Shown here: positions 55,797 through 64,000 of the stretch, in pieces
Layout of the letters: each line of letters starts with the position of its first letter
How positions within the stretch are numbered: position 1 is the stretch's first letter
DNA from: Brachionus manjavacas
Taxonomy: Eukaryota; Rotifera; Eurotatoria; Ploima; Brachionidae
Direction of reading: 5' to 3'
Assembly: GCA_019054805.1 (NCBI GenBank)
Contig: JAHQIY010000004.1
Coordinates: 620,001-684,000 of the forward strand
Length of the DNA: 64,000 nucleotides
Notes under the pieces: generated by a model
What the model was told of the DNA's origin: nothing
What the model saw: only the letters and a program-made list of their open reading frames with translations
Databases searched by the model: none
Position numbers and translations under genes: made by a program

Positions 55797-56990
55797 TAAT
55801 AATAAAAGGCTACAGCAAGCGAGCTTGCGGAGATTGCTTACCCGGAAGCCATCTATGGTAGCTAATTGTGCAAAAATCGAGAGAAAAATCTAAAACTACA
55901 ATAAAAGTTACAGAGACGAAACTGAGGCACAAGACGAATACCAGAGACTATACAGATTGATGAGTTAAGTAGATTTAAAGTAATTCAAAAAATTTGCCAT
56001 TAATAAGAAATAAATAAAAAATAAATTAAATAATGGTATAATAGTATAAAAAACTAATAAGAGATGAGTAATTACATAAACATGTACAATTAGTAGTAGT
56101 AGTAGTGTGAGCTGTAACACATAAGTGTGAGTGCAGTTCATAACGCTGCACTTTATCAGCTTGCAACCTAAGTTGCATTAAGTCAAAGTTCCTCAGTATC
56201 AGATTCTGTAAACAGATCTTCTCTAGGTATCCGACTTCATATGTCTATCAATTTTGGCCTCAAGCTGATTGACCGTATCAGTCCCTACTATTTTCGAGGG
56301 TAAAATGTTCCAGGTTGTAGCTGTTCGGTTAGGTAAGAACTCGACCGGCATTTTCCCTCCCTGCTTATCCCTTGTTATTTGGCTATTGTGTCTCCTGCTT
56401 GTCCCCTCACTTACTCCCTCATTCTCCCTAATATCCAAATCTACTTTCTCGAACCCTTCCCTTATCTTAAATTTTTGTAAAAAGTCTCCTCTTTTTCTTC
56501 TTGTTTCCAGGTCTGTTAGACCAAGCTCCCTGAGTCTTTCTTCGTACTCCAATCCTCTTAATTCTATTACCATCTTAGTTGCCCTTTTCTGGATTCCTTC
56601 GACATTATTAAATTCACTTCTAGTCATAGAATTCCATACCGCAAAAGCGAATTATAAATGCGTTCTGGCAAAAGCTGGGTACAGCTTTTTAAAACAACTC
56701 TTAATTAAAAATTTTGAAAGTTTTCCTCATTCTACCTAAAACACTGTTAGCTTTAGATACCGCCGCTTCTACTTGTTTACTATGTTTCCCATCATTTGAA
56801 ACTATAATACCCAGATCTTTCTCAGCCTCCGATTCCTGCAACCATACTTTTTCTTCCCCATGTTGAATGTAATATTTGTTTCTTGGGTCTTCTTCCCGTA
56901 GTGCATAATTTTGCATTTATTACTGTTTAAGGACATTGACCAGTTCTTGCACCAGTTATCAATTTCATTTATATCTGCTTATAAATCTGA
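55797..56990 (-). pseudogene. CR1-like LINE, RT C-terminal half and 3' UTR
   Basis: Minus strand, 5' to 3': Asn-Trp-Cys-Lys-Asn-Trp-Ser-Met-Ser-Leu-Asn, Glu-Lys-Asp-Leu-Gly-Ile-Ile-Val, Ala-Asn-Ser-Val-Leu-Gly-Arg-Met-Arg, a frame change near 56700, then Ile-Gln-Lys-Arg-Ala-Thr-Lys-Met, Arg-Arg-Lys-Arg-Gly-Asp-Phe, and Thr-Trp-Asn-Ile-Leu-Pro-Ser. The protein stops at 56223. A 420-bp 3' UTR ends with GCTACCATAGATGGCTTCCG... and TTTTATTATTATT. It is the best-preserved C-terminus of this family in the window (134 codons open). Confidence 0.85.
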
Positions 56991-56994
56991 TCAA

Positions 56995-58635
56995 TTGATT
57001 AAGAAAAAAGAATTTATAGAGACAGGTATTTGTTTTTGTGTTTAAATATTTTTTTAATTAAAATTTAATTATATTTGGTTTAATTTTTATTACTTCTTTA
57101 ATGAACAACTTTATTTTATTAGTAGCCTTTTTCTAGAAAAATCAACTACCAATTTTGGCTCAACTCGTTTAGAACCAAGCCAATTTTTGAAAATTAGTAT
57201 TCTTCTTAACTAGAATAATAAAAAAGTTCTGCCAACTCAAAGTGATCATCAAATTAAAAAAAAAATTAATTAATTCTAATCTTTTAAAAATTAAATAATA
57301 TAAAATTAATAATTTAAAATAATTTTATATCGTAATGTTAGATTTAATTTCAAGACTAAATTTAACTTAAGAGATAGAAAAAAAATAATCTGACTCGTTT
57401 TTATTTCCATTTTCTATGATCAAATGCCCACGTTTGCTATAAAACACAAAGTTTAAGAAGGTATCCTTAGCTAAAATCAATAAAATCATGTATATGTTAC
57501 TCATAAGATCATTTTTCGACTACTGTTTTATAAATAAGATAAAATTCGATATTCGGGTCTTAAGAATCATCGAAAATTTTCCACTAAAAACAAATATTTA
57601 ATCAATCAACAAAGAGCTAAGTATCAATTTGAGAGATGACAGAGTTTACAAGCTATTTTCAAAATTTAAATAGTTGCAAATGAGATCCAGGACTATCTGG
57701 TTCAAAGCACATACATAAACAACTTAAAGAGCATACTTAAATAAATTTTTAAAAAAATTTTTTTTTTAAATTTTAATCTTAATAATCAAAATTGGAATCA
57801 TAAGGACTGAAAAGAAGGTGCCGCAAATGCCACGGAAATTTTTCTTTTCCTAAATAAATAAATTAATTAAACATTTAAAAAAATTCCATCACCCAATATA
57901 ATATGTTATAATATTTTTCACTGTCAATTTTGATCTTCTTTAAATGGTTTATGTAGTGTTGTCATTCAATTAGTAAAATCAAATGTTCACAACTTAATTT
58001 TTATTTACTTCATATTTTTTTGCTTTAATATTATATTTTAACTTATTTTACTTTTTTTTTCTATTTTAATTTTTTTTTTAATCCTTGTTTAAGAATAAGG
58101 ATTTAAATTAAATGGTAAGATTTATCCCAGAAAATTGGTTGTACAAAAATTTAAAACTTAATTGATCATAAAAAACAAATGCAAACTTTTAATGTTCAAT
58201 TTAAGAATCCCAAATGTTTACTTAATTTTAGAATTTGCTATCTTTTTTTTAATTAATTACGTTAATTTAATAATTTTTCAGCATTACCATCTTAATTTGT
58301 ATTAAGATTAAAATTTAATAAGCCTTTGAGAAATTGAATCCTGACGCTAATTATTTTTTCTTAAATGATTAACTCAATTATTTAGTATGCTATATTTTTC
58401 GGTAAAAAAATAAAAAAAAAATTTAATTTAATTTCATAATTAATGTTAAATTTTAGTAAAAATTTTGATTATATCAAAGGGATAAATAGTTTCTTAAATC
58501 AGATCTTTATCTAGGTGATAAATTTAACATTTATTGTGAGCCACAACTATTATCCTTTTCTCATATTTTTTAAACAACTCTTTATTAGTAAAATTAAATT
58601 CTCAAAAATTAGAATCTATGTTTTCTTTAATTTAA
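56995..58635. other. A+T-rich sequence, nothing recognised
   Basis: No gene seen; the frame at 58515-58745 is Phe/Ile-rich low complexity and runs into a LINE tail. Confidence 0.35.
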
Positions 58636-58639
58636 TTGT

Positions 58640-58760
58640 AATAATTAACTTATTTTTTTTTTTTTTTTTAATTCTTAATTTTATTTCTTTTATTTTAACA
58701 AACATAACCCTAAAGGGGCGAAAGCCCAAAGGTTTTAACTATTAAAAAAAAAAAAAAAAG
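58640..58760 (+). mobile_element. LINE 3' tail, same type as 54000-54082
   Basis: GGGGCGAAAGCCCAAAGGTT, then TTTAAC and an A tract, identical over 24 bp to 54045-54068, with similar upstream ATTTTATTTC. Severely 5'-truncated LINE copy. Confidence 0.65.
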
Positions 58761-58764
58761 GTTT

Positions 58765-59905
58765 AGCTACTAATCTGGAAATAAAGATCGGTATTAATGT
58801 CGAAAATGTTTTTAATAAAAGTAAAATTTATTAATTATAAATTTCAATTAATCCTTGCTTCAGCTATTCTATTCTCCGTTTCATATTTTTTTTTAACTTC
58901 TTCACTTTTAGTGTTTTTTTTTTACTTCCTTTTTCTAAAAGTATTTTGATTTCTTTATCACCATGCTTCTGAATATTTGTATCAGTTTATTTTCCTATCA
59001 CAATTCTTTAATTTATTTTAATTCTTTATCCAACTGCTTATTAGCATGGACGACCAAAAATGCAAAATTAATTACAACATTAAATTAATTTAACTTAAGT
59101 GTTGAGTTTTAAATTTGACAAAAGTATATATCAAGTATGTACTGAAAAAAATTTACAAATCAATATCTGACTATGTGAATTTAATTTATGCTTGGGTGTA
59201 TTTAAATGAGCTTCAACTGTAGAATTGTGGGTACAGTGTACAGTGTAATTTTTGATCGCATGCGTTACAAAATTATTTTGTGTTTTTTTATGCTGAGGTT
59301 GTTATCGTCAAAGTGTTTTATTCGATTTTGTGGAGTATTTTTACTCATTATTGTACAGATAAGTAATTTAATAAATTAAGTTGTTTTCCAAATATTGGAA
59401 GAATAAAATTATTGAAGAGATTTTTTTCTGTAACCAAATTTTAAGCTTTATTGAAGGTTTTTTTGCCAATAAATTCAAGTAAAAATATTAAACCGTCATA
59501 TCAATGATTAAATCTACATAAAAAAATTAAATGGGGTTCGGGGTAGAGCCCTGACTTAGGGATTCGGGTATGTTGTAGGTTAGAGAACTATTATTTAAAT
59601 TAAAATTAATAATTAGAATCTTTAATTTAATTCATATGACGATTTTATTTATTTTATTAATTTTTGATATGACAGGTTAAAATGCATCCTAAATTCAATA
59701 CTCTACTTTTATAATTAATTTCTGTTAAAAGAAATTAAAAAAAAAAATTTAAGAAATAAAAATTATTTTTCGTATGTTGTGCCCCTCGCACATCAAACTT
59801 CTCTTTTTTCTCTCTCTTGCTTCATTCTATAAATAATTGCATATCATCTAATATTGCATAACTATGGTATTATTCATTATTTTTCTCAAGTTTTTTTAAT
59901 AAATA
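58765..59905. other. A+T-rich sequence, no gene; contains a G+C-rich hairpin repeat
   Basis: Nothing coding was recognised. The repeat at 59532-59571 is listed separately. Confidence 0.35.
59532..59571. repeat. G+C-rich hairpin repeat, copy 2
   Basis: GGGGTTCGGGGTAGAGCCCT...TTAGGGATTCGGGT; reversed, it aligns with 45853-45894 (ACCCG, TCCCTAA, GGGGCT/GGGCT, CCCCGAA, CCC). Confidence 0.55.
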
Positions 59906-59913
59906 ATACTAAT

Positions 59914-60531
59914 CAGAGTTGTTTAAATGTCCAAAATTAAAGTGACAAATAGAGTGGTTAACGCGTGGAAAAAATTTCCGACTGAAGTTGTTAATGCAAA
60001 ATCTAAAAATGATTTCAAAAACAAACTTGATAATTATCTAAAACAAAACAATTAATTTATTTATTTTTTCTATTTATATTTACATAAGTGTATCATTATG
60101 ATGGATTATGTTGAAATCAGACAGCTACCATAGCAAGTCTATTAATAGCCTTGCTCCGCAGCTAGTCTGCTGTAGCTTTTATTATTATTATTAAAGTCCA
60201 AGTCCAGACTTTAATTTTTTTTTATTTTCAAAAGTAATGTGTTTGACTTAAAGCTGAGAGAGATTTAAATGTGTATTTTTTTAAAAAAATTGAATCTAAA
60301 TAATAATCAAAAAGGCACATATATTTAAAAAGAGAATTTTGTATAATTTTTAGAAATGTTTTAAAAATTGTCCTTTTATCCAAAGCAACCAAGATTTGGA
60401 CAATTATTAATTTAACACAATTTTAGAATTTTCTAAATTTAAAGTCTTTTCTCGGACTTTTGAAAAAAAAAAAATAAAAAAAAGTCCGGACTTGGACTTG
60501 ACTTGAAACTTGTGACTTTTAAACAACTCTG
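59914..60531. mobile_element. hAT-type MITE with 8-bp target duplication, containing a LINE insertion
   Basis: The left end CAGAGTTGTTTAAATGTC and the reversed right end CAGAGTTGTTTAAAAGTC match. ATACTAAT stands on both sides (59906-59913 and 60532-60539), the 8-bp hAT target size. Both arms continue with AAGTCCAAGTCC once the LINE (59943-60196) is removed. Non-coding. Confidence 0.8.
59943..60196 (+). mobile_element. CR1-like LINE 3' end nested in the hAT MITE
   Basis: Encodes the last 36 residues of the LINE ORF (Asn-Arg-Val-Val-Asn-Ala-Trp-Lys-Lys, then Phe-Lys-Asn-Lys-Leu-Asp-Asn-Tyr-Leu, stop at about 60055). Then come a 3' UTR with GCTACCATAGCAAG...GCTGTAGC and TTTTATTATTATT. ATTAAAG occurs on both sides (59936-59942 and 60190-60196) as target duplication. 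Confidence 0.75.
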
Positions 60532-60544
60532 ATACTAATGTAAC

Positions 60545-61020
60545 AACCTAGTTTTAACAGCTGATGTACACAATTTGCTTTATAATGCTACTTTTTATTT
60601 AGAAAAAATTATTTTTTGTAATAAAAATAAAGTTTTAAATTATACAAAATAGGAAATTGATCGTCTTTGCTTATTAGCCTACGATCCGGTTTTTAAGACA
60701 GTTATACTTGACTCTAATTTAAGCTCCAAACTTGAGAGGATATCGCTTTATTTGTAAATTCTTTTGAGATTAATTTTTTCAAAAATTTCTTTTAATCAAG
60801 CAGTGCTTACAAACGAAAATAGGCAGATAATTTCCTTTAGAAAAACTGAAAAATTTTAAAGACTATTAGAAAATACAGTCGAACCTCCGAAAAACGAAAC
60901 CCTCAATATTCCGAATAAGAATCCAAGAATCGATTTTTTATAAAGGAAAATGATTGCTGATTTTCTTTGATACAACGAAATTCAGATATAGCTAACTAAT
61001 AAAAAAACGAATAATACTAC
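60545..61020. other. A+T-rich sequence with a solo pogo-like terminus
   Basis: No gene. At 60876 a TA-flanked CAGTCGAACCTCCGAAAAAC matches the ends of pogo/Tigger-like elements; no right end was found. Confidence 0.4.
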
Positions 61021-61024
61021 TATT

Positions 61025-61925
61025 TATTTATTTATTTTCTTGTCCGAGCTAGGGCTCCTTCGGAATAAATTAAAAAAAATCAAAATCATAATAAAGTAAA
61101 TAAGCTAAAAAAAATGAAAGTTAAGGAGACATATCGGAATAGATTATTACATGTGGCACATGTTTACATAGTTCAGGTTTAAGGAAAAAAGGAGGAAATA
61201 GTAAGGTAGCAATTACACAATGGAGTTGGTTATTCAATATATCTTGATTCGAAACCTTCTTTGTATTCCTCCACCAGTCTTACAACCAATGGAATAGAAT
61301 GACTCAGTCCTGTCCCAACATATTTCTCACTCAACTCAAAAAGCCGATTTGAGACTGTTAGTAATTTAAGTTTATTAAAAGCCTCATGATGCAACATGTT
61401 GGAGGGAGTATCATATTTTAACTTAAGGATAGATCTTACTGCTGTATTCTGAATTGCTTGTAGTTTTTTGATATTATTTTCTGAAAATGAATTCAATTAA
61501 GGAAAAGAATAGTCTAAAATTGATCCGACTAAAGATTTACACAAATTTCCTAGTGTGTTTTGAGTAAGACCCCGTTTTTTGTTTGACAATATCTTAAAAA
61601 TATTTAGCCTTTTATAGCAGCGTTCTTTAATTTCATCTACTAATATATTACAATTTAACTTGGAATCAAATTTAATACCAAGAATCTTGATTTCTTTTTG
61701 GCTCACTATTCTGTTTCCATAAATTTTTAAGCTAAGATTATCACTCTCTTTTTTGAACTTAGAAAAGACTATTGAACACGACTTTTTAACTGATATACTC
61801 ATTTTCCACTTAATAAGCCATTTTTCTAGTTCGTTTGTGTATTTATTTATCTTATTTTAAAGGTTCCCCTTTTTGTTATAAATGAAGAATGTAACTGGAT
61901 CATCTGCGAAAAGCAGAGAGTATTA
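61025..61925 (-). pseudogene. LINE family A, best-preserved RT C-terminal copy
   Basis: Minus strand: Leu-Phe-Ala-Asp-Asp-Pro-Val-Thr (catalytic box at about 61910), Trp-Leu-Ile-Lys-Trp-Lys-Met-Ser, Ile-Leu-Gly-Ile-Lys-Phe-Asp-Ser-Lys-Leu-Asn, Gly-Ser-Ile-Leu-Asp-Tyr-Ser-Phe-Pro, a single TAA at 61497 (Cys codon in the 40.6-kb copy), then Gln-Asn-Thr-Ala-Val-Arg-Ser-Ile-Leu-Lys and the Leu-Val-Val-Arg-Leu-Val-Glu-Glu end at 61230. The 3' hairpin tail CCGAAGGAGCCCTAGCTCGG lies at 61043-61065. 5'-truncated in the RT. Confidence 0.85.
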
Positions 61926-62079
61926 ATCAAGATATTATGTTTTTTACATGCAACAGACCGCAAGAGAATACTGTAATTTGTAAGTTTGGATATGTAAAAT
62001 TTTTCTAAATCTAAAACCATTTAAGGAGTAAGAAAATTTTAAACAAATATTGAAAATTCTTTTTTTAACTTTTAAATAA

Positions 62080-62130
62080 TTTATTTATTTATTTTTTCAA
62101 CTGTATCGAGCTAATGCTCCTTCAGAATAT
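62080..62130 (-). repeat. LINE family A 3' hairpin tail
   Basis: Reversed: TCTGAAGGAGCATTAGCTCG followed by ATACAG and AAATAAATAAATAA. Confidence 0.65.
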
Positions 62131-62269
62131 AAATATATGAAAACAAAATTAAAAAAATAAAGTAAAAAAGAGAAATTAAGATTTATAATTTATTTTGATC
62201 AAAATTTATTTTCCATCTTTTGAAAAACTGTGTCTAAAAGGTTAAAATCACATAATGATAATAATTCTT

Positions 62270-63165
62270 GTTTTGTGAACTAATAGTTCACCTAATTTTT
62301 TTATTTAATTAAAGGTGAACCAAAATAGAATTTGGTGGACATTTTTAAGACAATGTGAACAAATTGAAAAAAGCTTTTTACTAGAATGTCTAATTCTCCA
62401 AATTGATTCAAATTTAAATAACTGAAGTTAATAATTTTTGTTTTTTTTTTAATTTAAAGGAGCTTTAGAAAAATCATTTGCTCTGATCTGGTTGCCTTGG
62501 TATTACTCTTTCAAGAATCCCAAATACCCAACTCAAATGCGCTCTCTACTTAAATCTTTGCCTTTCAGCATAAATAATAAAAATTAAAGAAAATTAAAAT
62601 TAATTTTCCTCCTTCAAGTGTTTGACTTTGAAGAACATAGATTCATCTATTTCGCAAATTCTGCCTACTCGGCCCAACTTTAAAATGTTTTACGTAATAT
62701 TTTTTTTTATTTGTTACTTTTTAATATTGCATTTAGCTTTTTTCTAAATAGATGTATTAGGTTAATTAATGGTTCATTAAGACTGAGAACAAGAGTCGTT
62801 CTAGTAACAGGTGAACCATAGTTTGCCCAACCGACAAGACGGGAAAAACTTTTTTTTCTCTAAAAAATTTTGACTTTAGTAATAATAGTGTGATGAATTT
62901 TAACAAAAACTCAATTTGAAAAAATGGAAAACAGAGCGTAGATAATTTTTTAAACTACAAACATTATCTTAAGGATCATCATATCATAAATCCAAAGTCA
63001 TAATTTATAAAAAAAAACAAAGTTTTTCATGCTTGCAATGTTAACTTTAAATCATCTTTTTTTTTTTAAAACTCAAAAAAATATTTGAAACATCGCACTT
63101 TTTCAATGTGATTTCAACGTTGGATACATTTTGTAATTCAAACTCAAAAAATTAAACCAAGTGGC
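62270..63165 (-). pseudogene. Merlin/ISXO2-like transposon, copy 3
   Basis: Minus strand at about 62500-62690: Gly-Arg-Ile-Cys-Glu-Ile-Asp-Glu-Ser-Met-Phe, then a short Lys-His block, Glu-Arg-Ile, and in another frame Phe-Gly-Ile-Leu-Glu-Arg-Val-Ile-Pro. It has the same inverted-repeat blocks (GTTCAC, GAGAACAAGA) and outer arm as copy 1 (2640-3552), in opposite orientation. Frame breaks fall at the same place as in copy 1, so the damage predates their spread. Confidence 0.6.
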
Positions 63166-63169
63166 AATG

Positions 63170-63660
63170 AACTCAATCAAATTGCTTACCAAGATGAATG
63201 TCTATGCAGGAGATGGAAGCGACATCTTTGTCGATACCACTAGTAAGATGATTAACTTAGCAATGAGCGCTGAAGTTAATTAAGAGCACAAATAGATGCT
63301 CCAATGCGTTTTACTAAGAGATCGCATAGACGGGCTCAAGAGTACTAATGTAAACATTAAATCTGGCGAAGAGGATAAAAGCCCCTAGAAAACTAGTAAA
63401 AGTGCTTCACGTTTTTTTAGTGCGTGCAACATCTACCTGACGAGTGTCAGTCAGTACTTGGGAAAAATAATAGTCTATTACTGTTCCCGATCATTGGTGA
63501 TCCGGCAATGGTCACAATAGTCGACAGTTCCCTAGCATTCGCTTTATAACAGCGGGGCAAGATGTGATATAGCTTAATCACGAGCGTTTTAGTTAACAAG
63601 AAGGATACTAAAATGTCGGCGCTAAATCATCAATAAAGACATTAATGGAAGGTGTCAAAA
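63170..63660. other. Less A+T-rich segment of unknown origin
   Basis: Composition changes sharply after the Merlin copy. A frame starting with ATG near 63193 (Met-Asn-Val-Tyr-Ala-Gly-Asp-Gly-Ser-Asp) runs to a TAA at about 63281 and coding-like stretches continue in the same frame after it with stops. I recognise no family. Confidence 0.4.
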
Positions 63661-63664
63661 TTCG

Positions 63665-64000
63665 AAGATATGATAAAATAAAAGATATTCAAAGCCTTAA
63701 ATTTTCTTTCTAAATCACTTGACCTTATTCTTCATTCTTTAAAAATGAAGAAGCGACCTTGTGAAAAAATTCAGGAAGCTTCGTCTTCACCTGTTTGTTA
63801 TTTATCTTGCCATTTCCCATATTTTGACATGATGTAAAAAAATACAGAAGAATTATTTTTTTCAAAAATAAATATTTGGAAACTAAAAAGAAATGTTAAA
63901 AATACCCAGCTACAAAATTTAACCCTAAACAGTGTGCACATCGTTTACAATGAAAGAATTCTTTAAAAAATTTTAAAATAACAACTTGATCTACTAAAAA
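63665..64000. other. A+T-rich right edge, nothing recognised
   Basis: No motif or repeat partner in the window. Confidence 0.35.

Noticed and set aside
1-64000. tRNA genes, rRNA genes, CRISPR arrays, bacterial operons
   Set aside because: None seen. The window is eukaryotic; the repeats present are transposon ends and microsatellites.

Overview
The window is nuclear DNA of an invertebrate animal. It is very A+T-rich, its one recognisable host gene has GT-AG introns and is an aminergic GPCR, and nearly everything else is animal-type transposable elements (LINEs, an LTR retroelement, and Merlin-, hAT-, MULE-, piggyBac- and mariner-type DNA elements). Nothing in the sequence fixes the phylum. 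The receptor is divergent enough that I would not go beyond 'bilaterian invertebrate'.

Host gene (minus strand, 27044 to 1567). Three exons splice cleanly into a 719-residue D1-like dopamine receptor of the invertebrate Dop1R2/DAMB type. Exon 1 (27044-26776) carries TM1-TM2, exon 2 (7524-6395) TM3-TM5 and a long third intracellular loop, and exon 3 (2327-1567) TM6-TM7 and a long C-tail. Both junctions use consensus-like sites and rejoin split codons exactly. Intron 1 is 19.25 kb and intron 2 is 4.07 kb; both are packed with transposons.

Intron 2 (2328-6394): a Merlin/ISXO2-like element remnant and a decayed hAT transposase that itself carries a short insertion flanked by direct repeats. Intron 1 (7525-26775): a MULE transposase remnant, a piggyBac-like element, small hairpin MITEs, and a 5'-truncated CR1-like LINE that was split by a full-length Ty3/Gypsy retroelement (13422-21258). 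The retroelement has 362/375-bp LTRs, gag, an intact pol whose integrase ends in a chromodomain, and a broken env-like membrane glycoprotein gene. After it come another LINE, a LINE with a twin-priming inversion, and a MULE tail with AT-hook coding.

Region 27-64 kb holds no host gene I can support. It is a graveyard of LINE 3' ends from several families, MITEs, a MULE nested in the terminal repeat of another MITE (46.2-47.5 kb), a mariner C-terminus, a LINE 3' end nested in a hAT MITE (59.9-60.5 kb, both target duplications readable), and a third Merlin copy at the right edge. If transcription of the receptor starts upstream of 27044, part of this region may be 5' intron.

The most unusual object is the Gypsy element, which combines a chromodomain integrase with an env-like gene. 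Its LTRs are almost identical and its pol is open, yet gag and env each change frame about three times.
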